A stretch of 64,000 nucleotides of DNA, taken from the NCBI GenBank assembly GCA_964017235.1, contig OZ024940.1:28204573-28268572 (forward strand). The letters run 5' to 3'. Positions within the stretch are counted from its first letter, which is position 1, and every line of letters begins with the position of its first letter. Below are positions 45,049-57,246 of the stretch, piece by piece. A program made the position numbers and the translations under genes. This DNA is from Sabellastarte sp. h YS-2021 (taxonomy: Eukaryota; Annelida; Polychaeta; Sabellida; Sabellidae). Under the pieces are notes generated by a model. That model had not been told where the DNA came from. It was given only the letters and a program-made list of their open reading frames with translations, and did not search any database.

Positions 45049-45616
45049 GTGTCTCTTGAAAGCCAGAGTCATGGGCAGACTTGTTGGATTTTTCAACATG
45101 TAACCGGTTAAACGAACGCTCAGTTGGGCCCGAACCGTCACTGTCAGAATCATGCATAATTTGCCCACAGTCTATGTCACTGTCTGATACTGAAGAATCT
45201 GAATCTTGGTGAGACATGGTTTGTTTTTGCCCCAACAAGTTCGTTACAAATTCGTTATCATCCGACATATGCAATTCAAACTGTACGTGAGATGTATCAG
45301 ACTTTTGTGAACGCAAATTATATTTTTTCTTCTCCATATAACACAGATCGAAAGACTAAGATAAATAAAACATATAACTAAAAACAACAATCAGTGGTAC
45401 ACGGAGAAGAAAAAAAGAATAAATTAAAATGTCCTTGAGGTGTTATCCCTTCCAAGTGTGAGCTGTAAATGGAAGAAGGGTTCAAATTTTTTGGCTAAAG
45501 AAGGCGTAGGGAGCCAATCAGAAGCCAGTTTACAACCAGCATGGTCATACATACTAAATGCCAGTTTAAGGTACCCTCTCAGGAATGATCTACCTGACAC
45601 CAAGGTGTCATCCCGC
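45049..45616 (-). mobile_element. DIRS-like fossil, outer end only, U5
   Basis: Same extent as in U2 and U3. Confidence 0.72.
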
Positions 45617-46128
45617 AAATAAACAAAATTACATCAAAATGACGTTTTAACAAAGCAAAACACGTTATTATTACTTAAAACACATATTCAATCATATTTA
45701 CTCATATTTTTTTTTTACTAATTAAAATTTTTAATTTTTTTGCAATTTTTCACTATGACGTCACAAAATCGAAAATTTGAAAATTTTAAAATTTGTTTTA
45801 AAAAATCACTATAATGTCAAAAAAATCCAAAATTTCTTAAATTCGCACAATTTTAACAATGACAATAAAAATCAATATCCTCAACAAAAGAATTCAAATT
45901 AAACAAATTGTAAGAGAGATAACATTTATACTACAATTCCATTGTCCCTGTTCATACCCAGTGGGTACACACAGCCAAATTTCATAATGAGTTGAAGTGA
46001 ATAGCTACCTCTCTATGTCTATTCTTGTTCTTGGCATCTCTCAAGTGGTCTCTTATCCTATCTCCTAACCTCCTTTCTGTTTCCCCGATATAAATCTCTC
46101 CACATCTAATACATTCAATGCAATAAAT

Positions 46129-46342
46129 ATCCATATAAAATAGTAAACAAAGTAAAAACAAAGAGCGTATAAAATAAATAAATTTATTTAAGCTTTTTAC
46201 AAGCTGTTTCTGATGAAGGAGTGAGGCTCCGAAAGCTTAAATAAATTTATTTATTTTATACGCTCTTTGTTTTTACTATGTTTACTATTTTATATGGATA
46301 TTTAAAAAGAGCCAAGCGGCATAACTTTATAAACTTGGAATA
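46129..46342 (+). mobile_element. inserted 214-bp PLE terminal module, U5
   Basis: Target duplication at 46115-46128 and 46343-46356; hammerhead motif 46205-46243. Confidence 0.84.
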
Positions 46343-46881
46343 TCAATGCAATAAATGACATCTTTGGTGATACAAGAAAAACTACCTGACGGAGTAAATT
46401 TACCTCTAGGGCCCTCAACTGTGTGTACCTCATTGAAAACAAAGGGACATGTAAGACAACGTTTTCTACCAAATGGCAAAGTTATGCCAGACACATCTTT
46501 TGAACTGAATCTAGAGTGGACCAGCATGTCTCTTATGTTCCTGTCCCGGTATGAAATCAGAGGTTTTTGTTGAAACAAATAGCCCACTTCCTCGTCAAGA
46601 TTTAGCATGTGAAAATTCTTCTCCACAATATCTGTTATTACCTTACTGTGAGAGTTGTATGTAAGGGTAAGTATAACCCTATTCATTTCTTCAGCAGGTT
46701 CTTTTTGTTTCAAAGCATCAGCTCTACTGATATTAGAAACTCTATCTATGGCCTTAGAAACAATATCCTGGGGATAATCTCTCGCTAGAAAGAAATGTTC
46801 CATTTCCTTCTCTTTTGCCTTCAAATCCTGCCTAGGAGCTTTAAACGGAGAAATTGTGAAAATGGAATAGCATTTTTGCAT
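46327..46881 (-). pseudogene. PLE copy E linker and Cys cluster, U5 (184 aa)
   Basis: Identical in protein to 13594-14148. Confidence 0.8.
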
Positions 46882-46919
46882 GACTTTGGGTGGGAGGAAC
46901 CATATTTAAGGTAAGCATT

Positions 46920-47321
46920 TATAAGCACTCTTGTTTAGACAGCCTCCCTTCGCAAATTTCTTTTTGTTCATCTGATAAAAATTTTAAATCTTCAACTTAA
47001 GCCAGGTCCAAATAATCAACTAAGCTGTGATCCATAGCTTCTTTTGACATTAATTGTTTATAAAAATTCCGGACATGTTTTAAAATTTCCTTCTGCTTAT
47101 TAACTAAAATTCCATCCACTAGCAATTTATCTAAAGTACGTTTTTCTGCTCTTTTTTGTTTCTTTATTTAAGAAAAATCTTCACAATATATTCAAAATTC
47201 AAATAATTATTTGAAACTATCAAAATATATCGCTCCTCACTTCAATATCGTGCTGAAGCTGCTCTCAGATACTTTTCATTTTCGTGTAATTTATTTTCCG
47301 ATATGTACAGTGTAATATGTA
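46920..47321 (-). mobile_element. LINE pre-RT remnant, U5
   Basis: Counterpart of 14187-14588. Confidence 0.6.
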
Positions 47322-47381
47322 ATGCCAGACACTTCTTTTGAACTGAATCTAGAGTGGACCAGCATGTCTCTTATGTTAAAT

Positions 47382-47584
47382 AATAAACAAAGTAAAAACA
47401 AAGAGCATATCAAATAAATAGATTTATTTGAGCTTTCGGAGCTTCACTCCTTCATCAGAAATAGCTTACAATTGTTTAAATTTAAATTGCTTTCAAATTT
47501 AAACAATTGTAAGCTATTTCTGATGAAGGAGTGAAGCTCCGAAAGCTCAAATCCATTTTTTATTTTATATGCTCTTTGTTTATT
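47382..47584. repeat. 203-bp PLE-end palindrome, U6
   Basis: Hammerhead motifs at 47425-47463 (minus) and 47515-47552 (plus). Confidence 0.92.
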
Positions 47585-47586
47585 AT

Positions 47587-48176
47587 TTCACAAAGAATAA
47601 ATGAGACAAACTTTCTTCATGCTGTTGACATAAGATACATTTTGGGCTTTCGACAATTTTTCTAAAGAAATATAAATATTGGTTCACTTGGTAAGATATG
47701 ATGAACCATTCTATAAGTTACATCTCTGCTTTCCGGAGAAAGCAAAGGATGGTTCATGTTTCGGAAAGATTTTGAAAAATCAATCTTTGGGAAGATATTT
47801 AAGATTCTTGGTGGTTTAACTTTCTCTTGTAAACAGAGAGAATTGAGCCCTTTTTAAAAGTCATTGACTGAAAGTCAAAGGATTTGTCAAGTTTAGATAA
47901 ATCTTAAAAGCAGCTAGAGCATTAGCATAGAACACAGGCTTTTCAATTGAATCAAGACCACATCTTGAGATAAATATTCTCTCAGATCAAGCTTAAGCCA
48001 GTACATGGCAAAATTTTTCCATTTACAATGGCTACCATATAAAAGGTAGGTGAATAAAAATATTTTAGCTTTCATTAGATATAAGTAAGGGAAATACCAC
48101 CACCAGCATAGCTGTTGTATAGCATTTCACATTTGAGACACTGTCTTGTTATTCCACAAAAAGTGAATTTGAATTG
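47587..48176 (-). mobile_element. LINE C-terminal remnant, U6
   Basis: Counterpart of 316-905. Confidence 0.62.
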
Positions 48177-48221
48177 GTATTTGAATTGGTTTGTGTTCTG
48201 AGGAAGGAGTGAGGCTCCGAA

Positions 48222-48806
48222 ATGTCAAATAATTTATATTATTGCTCTTTTATCATAACATTTCTTTTCTTTGCTGTGTTTGAAGAAACAAAGAGCGAAG
48301 CAGCACATTTAAAAAGTTTATCAAGGTTTTGTTTCAAAGCTCCCAAAATGAGAAACTTGAAATCACAATTCCACAGTCGTCTGTGCACTTTCTTATCAAA
48401 TTTCGGTACAAATGTGCAGTCGGAAGCTAGGGGAAAAGGTTTGGCCACTTTTAACAAAACAACGTTTGCGTCTCAGAGAAGGTTTCTTACAACGTGTTTG
48501 CAAAGAAAAGTTATCCCAAATGGATTTTCACTTAAGTTCAACAGTTCATCGAGTAAAGGTATTCTTCAAAGCTGTTCCTTTAACCTGATGAGAAATGCAC
48601 TGAAAGATGTAACATGGAAAATTCAGGAACATTCAAAGAATCTTAAGGCAAGTACTCAAAATCTTCAGGTTTGGTGTACCCATTCCAAGTTTGCCCAGAT
48701 TTCACATTTTATTCATACATGCAACTATGAACTTTATTTTAAACTGGACGAAATCAAATGTAATAAGTTGAAAGATCTTTTGCCCAAATTGGATGAAAAG
48801 GATTAG
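48222..48806 (+). pseudogene. PLE N-terminal region, U6 copy A (194 aa)
   Basis: Identical in protein to 951-1535. Confidence 0.6.
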
Positions 48807-49515
48807 AATTCTATCCGATTTGGATAATTCAGAACGTTCACTTCTTAGAAAAGGTCTAGGATTTGTTCTAGTTCACAAACAACCAGATCCAGTTCGAAGT
48901 CTTGAAGACCTCCATAGATTCCACCATAAGGTGAGACTTCATGCTTTTTTCAATAACCTGGATCAGACTATTAACGAAAGAAACCATGCAAGTGATTTAC
49001 CTGATGATGAAGTCATGAGCTTCAAGAGACAATCTAGGTCATCATTTACACCTAAAGAAGGTCAGTTTGACGCAGTTGATAGATTCATGTCAAAATGTTG
49101 TGATGATTTTTCTCAATCTAATTTTAAACCACCAAAAAGATCAAATTTGAAAGCAGATGAAGAAGAGGCCCTTCAAAAACTCAGAAAGAGAGAAGACATT
49201 GTTATCAAACCTGCTGATAAAGGGGGAGCTGTAGTTGTGTGGAGAAAGGATCTCTATTGTGACGAAGCCAAGAAGCAATTATCATGTGAACAATTTTATA
49301 CAAAACTTGATTGTGCCATCACTAACCAAATAAGTAAAACAGTAGAAAAAGAACTCAAATCAATCATCTCTAAAGGTGAATTGCCAAAAACAGCATTGAA
49401 CTTAGTGGTAGACAATCCTAAATGGAGTAATTTAATTACATGTTGCCCAAGATTCAGAAACTTGGAAACCCTGGTAGACCTGTTGTGTCCTCTTGTTCTT
49501 GCCCGACAACTTTGA
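48793..49515 (+). pseudogene. PLE pre-RT/fingers region, U6 copy A (240 aa)
   Basis: Asp157 variant. Confidence 0.8.
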
Positions 49516-49572
49516 TATCCAAGTACCTTAGTGAGTTTTTGAAACCAATAGTTACCAAACTTACCATCTTGT

Positions 49573-49989
49573 GTGAAAGACACTAATCATGCCTTGAAGA
49601 TGATGGAAAACTTCCGATTTCAAGAAGAAAATGCTCTTCTTTTCACCATGGATATAAAGGGACTTTACACTAATATACCCAATGACTATGGTCTTAACAC
49701 AATGAAATATTTCCTAGAAAAACGTGAAATTCAGAATCCACCCACCCACACGTTATTAAGACTTGCAGAACTTGTGTTGACACAAAATTGTTTCAGTTTT
49801 GATGATGCTTTCTATTCGCAAACAGGTGGGACAATGATTGGGACTCCATTTGGACCTGAATATTCAAATTTGGCTGTTGGAAAATTTGAATTACACGTTG
49901 CTGATAGGTTCAATGGTGCTATGCCAGAATTTTCTCACAGATATATTGATGATGTAGTTGGTCCAACCTCCATCTTGAGAGTAGATTAA
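49573..49989 (+). pseudogene. PLE RT palm, U6 copy A (138 aa)
   Basis: Same protein as 2302-2718. Confidence 0.87.
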
Positions 49990-50399
49990 TTTATTGATTA
50001 TGTGTGCAATTTCCATCCAGCTTTTCACTTTACTTTTGTTGTATCTGAGACAGAAATAGAATTTTTGGATATAAAAATTTCAGTTTCCAGAAAAAATTGT
50101 CCACCTCAGTACATTACAAGGCTACTGACAGTCATTCATATTTAAGATATGGTTCTTGCCACCCAAAGGCTTGTAAAAATGCTATACCATACTCTCAGTT
50201 TTTAAGATTGAGAAGACTGTGTTCAGAAGAAAACGATTTTGTGTCAAAAGTGAATGAAATGGAAAATTTCTTTCTTGTGAGGGATTATCCCCAAAAAGGA
50301 ATTGATAAAACAAAAACATAAGTAATTGGAATCAATCGAGCTCAAGTTCTTCAAAAAAGACCAAAAGGGGTGAACACTACCTTCAATTCACACAGCTAA

Positions 50400-50981
50400 A
50401 TGATAAAAAACATCATAGAAAGAAATTTTCACATTTTGCAATTGGATGATAAAGTAGGCTACCTTTTCCAAGAGAAACCTTTAGTTTCATATCGTAGAGA
50501 CCGAAATGTGAAAGATATGCTTGTACACGCAAACATTGGTGTAAATTCTAAAGTCGGCAAAACTCGTAAATGTGTCCGGACAAGATGTTTTACCTGTCCT
50601 CATGTTTTTGATGATGTCCACCAAGTCAGAGGGCCAAAGGGTGTATACTCTCCAAAGGACAACATTAGTTGTATCAGCAAAGATATAATATACTGTATCG
50701 AATGTTTGAAATGTGGTAGTCTTTACATAGGGGAAACTGAAAGAAGACTAGGGGACAGAATTCGAGAACATTTAAGAGATATAAAGACTAAGCAACCCCA
50801 GAAACAGGTATCTGTGCATTTTAACTCACAAGGGCATAGCTTGAATGACCTAAAAGTTCAAGTTTTATATCAAAATTTTAGGGACAAGTTTTCCAGAAAG
50901 GCAAAAGAAAGCTTCTTGATTCAAAAATTAGGCACTGTGTTTCCGGATGGGATGAATATAGATGGGGGAATTGAAACTTAA
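50400..50981 (+). pseudogene. PLE linker and GIY-YIG endonuclease, U6 copy A (193 aa)
   Basis: Same protein as 3129-3710. Confidence 0.87.
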
Positions 50982-51255
50982 AGTTTCTTATTATATTTAC
51001 TTACCTTTTCTTTACATTTTCTTTCATATGGATGTTGCATATTCACTCTGTAATCTTTGCATCCTTTGTATTTACATAAGATTTCTTCCATTTGGAACGC
51101 TAAATGAGGTAATTTTTACGTTATAATATGTGGTGACGTTTTTTTGACGTCTTTATGACGTTTATACTACATACCGTAATTATCAATTGCTACGTCATAA
51201 AAATTTTGTTTATAACGTAGAAAGGATGGAGGGATTGCTTTGTGATGTTTATTTT

Positions 51256-51596
51256 GTATATTGTTTATGTATTTGAATTGGTTTGTGTTCTGAGGAAGGA
51301 GTGAGGCCCCGAAATGTCAAATAAATTTATATTATTTCTCTTTTATAATAATATTTCTTTTATTTTGTGTGTTTGAAGAAACAAAGACCAAAGCAGCACA
51401 TTTAAAAGTTTACCAAGGTTTTGTTTTAAAGCTGCCAAAATGAGAAACTTGATATCACAATTCCCCAGTCGTCTGTGCACTTTCTTATCAAATTTCGGTA
51501 CAAATGTGCAGTCGGAAGGTAGGCCAAAAGGATTGGCCACTTTTAACAAAACAAGGTTTGTGTCTAAGTTATCCCCAATGGATTTTTACTTAAATA
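51256..51596 (+). mobile_element. PLE fragment A', U6
   Basis: Counterpart of 3985-4325 with a private base change near 51351. Confidence 0.85.
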
Positions 51597-51601
51597 TTCC
51601 A

Positions 51602-52324
51602 AGTTACTAAAGTTATGCTGCTTGGCTCTTTAAATATCCATATAAAATAGTAAACAAAGTAAATTTGAATGTTCCTGCATTTTCCATGTTACATCTTTCA
51701 GTGCATTTCTCATCAGGTTAAAGGAACAGCTTTGAAAAATACCTTTACTTCTCCTCGATGAACCGTTGAACTTAAGTAAAAATCCATATAAAATAGTAAA
51801 CAAAGTAAAAACAAAGAGCATTTCAAATAAACAGATTTATTTGAGCTTTCGGAGCTTCACTCCTTCATCAGAAATGGCTTACAATTGTTTAAATTTGAAA
51901 GAAAGCTCTTTTTATATGTAAATGAACAAAATTACATCAAAATGACGTTTTAATAAAGCAAAACACGACATTATTACTTAAAACACATATTTAGTCACAT
52001 TTACGTCATGAATTTTAAGATGACGTCACAAAAAAAATTTTTTTTACTATGACGTCACAAAAATCAAAATTTTTAAATTTTTTTGCAATTTTTCACTATG
52101 ACGTCACAAAATCGAAAATTTTCAAATTTTTAAAAATTTTTTTTAAATTCACTATAATGTCAAAAAAATCCAAAATTTCTTATATAAGAACAATTTGGGC
52201 TATGACAATAAAAATTAATATCCTCCACAAAAGAATTTGAATTAAACAAATTGTAAGAGAGATAACATTTATACTACAATTCCATTGTCCCTGTTCATAC
52301 CCAGTGGGTACACACAGCCAAATT
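51602..52324 (-). mobile_element. inverted chimeric PLE end plus subfamily-2 3' region, U6
   Basis: Counterpart of 4331-5053. Hammerhead motif 51838-51876 (minus); TGACGTCA at 52021, 52050 and 52099. Confidence 0.75.
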
Positions 52325-53896
52325 TGGATGATGAAGTAGGCTACCTTTTCCAAGAGAAACCTTTAGTTTCATATCGTAGAGTCCGAAATGTGAAAGATAT
52401 GCTTGTACACTCAAACATTGGTGTAAATTCTATGACTATGGTCTTAACACAATGAAATATTTCCTAGAAAAACGTGAAATTCAGAATCCACCCACCCACA
52501 CGTTATTAAGACTTGCAGAACTTGTGTTGACACAAAATTGTTTCAGTTTTGATGATGCTTTCTATTCGCAAACAGGTGGGACAATGATTGGGACTCCATT
52601 TGGACCTGAATATTCAAATTTGGCTGTTGGAAAATTTGAATTACACGTTGCTGATAGGTTCAATGGTGCTATGCCAGAATTTTCTCACAGATATATTGAT
52701 GATGTAGTTGGTCCAACCTCCATCTTGAGAGTAGATTAATTTATTGATTATGTGTGCAATTTCCATCCAGCTTTTCACTTTACTTTTGTTGTATCTGAGA
52801 CAGAAATAGAATTTTTGGATATAAAAATTTCAGTTTCCAGAAAAAATTGCCCACCTCAGTACATTACAAGGCTACTGACAGTCATTCATATTTAAGATAT
52901 GGTTCTTGCCACCCAAAGGCTTGTAAAAATGCTATACCATACTCTCAGTTTTTAAGATTGAGAAGACTGTGTTCAGAAGAAAACGATTTTGTGTCAAAAG
53001 TGAATGAAATGGAAAATTTCTTTCTTGTGAGGGATTATCCCCAAAAAGGAATTGATAAAACAAAAACATAAGTAATTGGAATCAATCGAGCTCAAGTTCT
53101 TCAAAAAAGACCAAAAGGGGTGAACACTACCTTCAATTCACACAGCCAAATGATAAAAAACATCATAGAAAGAAATTTTCACATTTTGCAATTGGATGAT
53201 AAAGTAGGCTACCTTTTCCAAGAGAAACCTTTAGTTTCATATCGTAGAGTCCGAAATGTGAAAGATATGCTTGTACACTCAAACATTGGTGTAAATTCTA
53301 AAGTCGGCAAAACTCTTAAATGTGGTTGGACAAGATGTTTTACCTGTCCTCATGTTTTTGATGATGTCCACCAAGTCAGAGGGCCAAAGGGTGTATATTC
53401 TCCAAAGGACAACTTTAGTTGTGTCAGCAAAGATATAATATACTGTATCGAATGTTTGAAATGTGGTAGTCTATACATAGGGGCAACTGAAAGAAGATTA
53501 GGGGACAGAATTCGAGAACATTTAAGTGATATAAAGACTAAGCAACCCCAGAAACAGGTATCTGTGCATTTTAACTCACAAGGGCATAGCTTGAATGACC
53601 TGAAAGTTCAAGTTTTATATCAAAATTTTAGGGACAAGTTTTCCAAAAAGGCAAAAGAAAGCTTCTTGATTCAAAAATTAGGCACTGTGTTTCCGGATGG
53701 GATGAATATAGATGGGGGAATTGTAACTTAAAGTTTCTTATTATATTTACTTAACTTTTCTTTACATTTTCTTTCATATGCATATTACATATTCACTCTG
53801 TAATCCTTGCATCCTTTGTATTTATATAAGATTTCTTCCATTTGGAACGCTAAATGAGGTAATTTTTATGTTATATTGTGTGGTGACGTGTTTTTA
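52325..53896 (+). mobile_element. PLE copy B, U6
   Basis: Counterpart of 5054-6625. RT palm frame 52452-52739, thumb frame 52847-53071. Confidence 0.85.
53120..53731 (+). pseudogene. PLE copy B linker and GIY-YIG endonuclease, U6 (203 aa)
   Basis: SCVSKD variant shared with U4. Confidence 0.86.
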
Positions 53897-53914
53897 ACTA
53901 CAGGATTTTTAAAA

Positions 53915-55132
53915 TTAAGAATGAAAACAATTTAGACGAGAAAGAAAATATTTGGTAATACAAGAAAAACTACCTGAAGGAGTAAATTTACCTCTAGGGC
54001 CCTCAACTGTGTGTACCTCATTGAAAACAAAGGGACATGTAAGACAACGTTTTCTACCACATAGCAAAGTTATGCCAGAAACATCTTTTGAACTGAATCT
54101 AGAGTGGACCAGCATGTCTCTTATGTTCCTGTCCCTACGGTATGAAATCAGAGGTTTTTGTTGAAACAAATAGCCCACTTCCTCGTCAAGATTTAGCATG
54201 TGAAAATTCTTCTCCACAATGTCCATTATTACTTTACTGTGAGAGTTGTATGTAAGGGTAAGTATAACCCTATTCATTTCTTCAGCAGGTTCTTTTTGTT
54301 TCAAAGCATCAGCTCTACTGATATGAGAAACTCTATCTATGGCCTTAGAAACAATATCCTGGGGATAATCTCTCTCTAGAAAGAAATGTTCCATTTCCTT
54401 CTCTTTTGCCTTCAAATCCTGCCTATCAGAACATAGGCGCTTTAAACGGAGAAATTGTGAAAATGGAATAGCACTTACTTCAGAAACTGTGAAAGTATAT
54501 TGAAAGGATGGGTGGAAATTGCTGACAAAATTTATAAATCTATCCAGATTTTCTCTAGACATTGAAGTTGCACCCAAAATATCATCAATATACCTTTTGT
54601 GAAACTCAGGAAAAGAACCATCATATGTTTCAGAGATTTCATTTTCCTGCTTCCCCACAGCCAAACAAGAGTATTCTGGGCCGAATGGTGTGCCTATCAT
54701 TGTACCGCCAGTTTGTGAATAGTAGTTATCACCAAACTTGAAGCAATTCTGTGTCAAAACTAGTTCTGCTAGTCTCAGAAGGGTATGTGTTGGAGGATTC
54801 TGAACATTTCTTTTCTCCAAAAAGTATTTTAGTGCATTCAGACCATACTCATTGGGAATATTAGTATAGAGACCCTTAATGTCCATGGTAAACAAAAGCC
54901 TATTTTCACCTCGAAGTCGAAAATTTCGCACCAAGTTCAATGCATGATTAGTGTCCTTTACAAAAGTTGGCAAAGCTCTCACAATGGGCTTGAGTGTATC
55001 GCTGAGATATATGTGCAAGAGACCTTCCAGATACGGCAGCAGCTTTATTGGTTGAGAAACCGAAATGTAGCAATTTATATATTTTGCCGAAAATCCATAA
55101 GCCAGGAAACCCAGGTAGGCCAGTTGTTTCAT
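53915..55132 (-). pseudogene. PLE copy C RT and linker, U6 (405 aa)
   Basis: Same protein as 6644-7861. The element itself spans 53943-55016. Confidence 0.85.
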
Positions 55133-55704
55133 CTTGTTCCTGTCCTACTAATGTATTTTCAAAATATCTCAGTGATACACTCAAGCCCATTGTGAGAGCT
55201 TTGCCAACTTTTGTAAAGGACACTAATCATGGATTGAACTTGGTGCGAAATTTTCGATTTCGAGGTGAAAATAGGCTTTTGTTTACTATGGACATTAAGG
55301 GTCTCTATACTAATATTCCCAATGAGTATGGTCTGAATGCACTAAAATACTTTTTGGAGAAAAGAAATGTTCAGAATCCCCCAACACATACCCTTCTGAG
55401 ACTAGCAGAACTAGTTTTGACACAGAATTGCTTCAAGTTTGGTGATAACTACTATTCACAAACTGGCGGTACAATGATAGGCACACCATTCGGGCTAGAA
55501 TACTCTTGTTTGGATGTGGGGAAGCAGGAAATTGAAATCTCTGAAACATATGATGGTCCTTTTCCTGAGTTTCACAAAAGGTATATTGATGATATTTTGG
55601 GTGCAACTTCAATGTCTAGAGAAAATCTGGATAGATTTATAAATTTTGTCAGCAATTTCCACCCATCCTTTCAATATACTTTCACAGTTTCTGAATTTCC
55701 TTGA
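55048..55704 (+). pseudogene. PLE copy D reverse transcriptase, U6 (218 aa)
   Basis: Same protein as 7777-8433. Confidence 0.85.
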
Positions 55705-56527
55705 CATCAAGTTGTGTGTCAAAGCAGATGCAATTAGCACATGGGTTTACTACAAAGAAACTGACAGTCATGCTTACCTTAAATATGGTTCCTCCGATCC
55801 AAAGTCATGCAAAAATGCTATTCCATTTTCACAATTTCTCCGTTTAAAGCGCCTATGTTCTGATACGCAGGATTTGAAGGCAAAAGAGAAGGAAATGGAA
55901 CATTTATTTCTAGCGAGAGATTATCCCCAGGATATTGTTTCTAAGGCCATAGATAGAGTTTCTCATATCAGTAGAGCTGATGCTTTGAAACAAAAAGAAC
56001 CTGCTGAAGAAATGAATAGGGTTATACTTACCCTTACATACAACTCTCACAGTAAAGTAATAAAGGACATGCTGGTCCAGTCTAGAATCAGTTCAAAAGA
56101 TGTTTCTGGCATAACTTTGCCATGTGGTAGAAAACGTTGTCTTACATGTCCGTTTGTTTTCAATGAGGTACACACAGTTGAGGGCCCTAGAGGCAAATTT
56201 ACTCCTTCAGGTAGTTTTTCTTGTATCACCAAAGATGTCATTTATTGCATTGAATGTATTCGATGTGGAGAGATTTATATCGGGGAAACAGAAAGGAGGT
56301 TAGGAGATAGGATAAGAGAACACTTGAGAGATGTCAAGAACAAGAATAGACATAGAGAGGTAGCTATTCACTTCAACTCTTTGGGCCACAGTTTAGATCA
56401 TTTCAGAGTGAAAGTTCTGTTTGAAAGTTACTTCATTATGAAATTTGGCTGTGTACCCACTGGGTATGAACAGGGACAATGGAATTGTAGTATAAATGTT
56501 ATCTCTCTTTCAATTTATTTAATTTGA
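55646..56527 (+). pseudogene. PLE copy D thumb to GIY-YIG, U6 (293 aa)
   Basis: Same protein as 8375-9256. Confidence 0.85.
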
Positions 56528-57246
56528 ATTCTTTTGTTGAGGATATTGATTTTTATTGTCATTGTTAAAATTGTGCGAATTTAAGAAATTTTGGATTTTT
56601 TGACATTATAGTGATTTTTAATAAAATTTTAAAAAATTTTTAAATTTTCGATTTTGTGATGTCATATTGAAAAATTGCAAAAAAAATTAAAATTTTAATT
56701 TTTGTGACGTCATAGTAAAAAAAAAATTTTTTGTGACGTCATCTTGAAATTTATGACGTAAATATGACTGAATATGTGTTTCACGTAATAATGACGTGTT
56801 TTGCTTTGTTAAAACGTCATTTTGATGTAATTTTGTTTATTTACATATGAAAAGAGCTTTCTTTCAAATTTAAACAATTGTAAGCTATTTCTGATGAAGG
56901 AGTGAATCTCCGAAAGCCCAAGTTAATATATTTATTTGACATGTTCTTTGTTTTTACTTTGTTATTTTATTAAGATTCTTGGTGGTTTAACTTTCTCTTG
57001 TAAAAAGAGAGAATAAGCCCTTTTAAAAGTCATTGACTTAAAGTCAAAGGTTTTTGTCAAGTTTAGATAAATCTTTAAAAGCAGCTAGAGCATTAGCACA
57101 GAACACAGGCTTTTGAATTGAATCAAGGCGTGAGGCTCCGAAAGCTTAAATAAGTTTATTTATTTTATACGCTCTTTGTTTTTACTTTGTTTACTATTTT
57201 ATATGGATATTTAAAAAGAGCTAAGCAGCATAACTTTATTAACTTG
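56528..57246 (+). mobile_element. copy D 3' region, LINE piece and PLE terminal module, U6
   Basis: Degenerate hammerhead motif 56886-56924, LINE remnant piece 56977-57128 (minus strand), terminal module 57129-57246. Confidence 0.72.

Larger units (their letters stand above)
45617..46919 (-). mobile_element. PLE copy E, U5
   Basis: Counterpart of 18949-20251. Confidence 0.86.
41207..47271. repeat. array unit U5, short class with mosaic haplotype (6,065 bp)
   Basis: It has the short-class deletion junction (45048/45049) but carries the long-class bases at two left-hand diagnostic sites (g at 41221 and g at 43196). From the GIY-YIG region rightward it mostly matches U2 and U3. The mixture suggests exchange or conversion between unit classes. 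Confidence 0.93.
48177..51255 (+). mobile_element. PLE copy A, U6
   Basis: Long-class version with 3' region 50982-51255. Hammerhead motif 48196-48228; thumb frame 50097-50321. Confidence 0.9.
55017..56527 (+). mobile_element. PLE copy D, U6
   Basis: Counterpart of 7746-9256. Confidence 0.88.
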
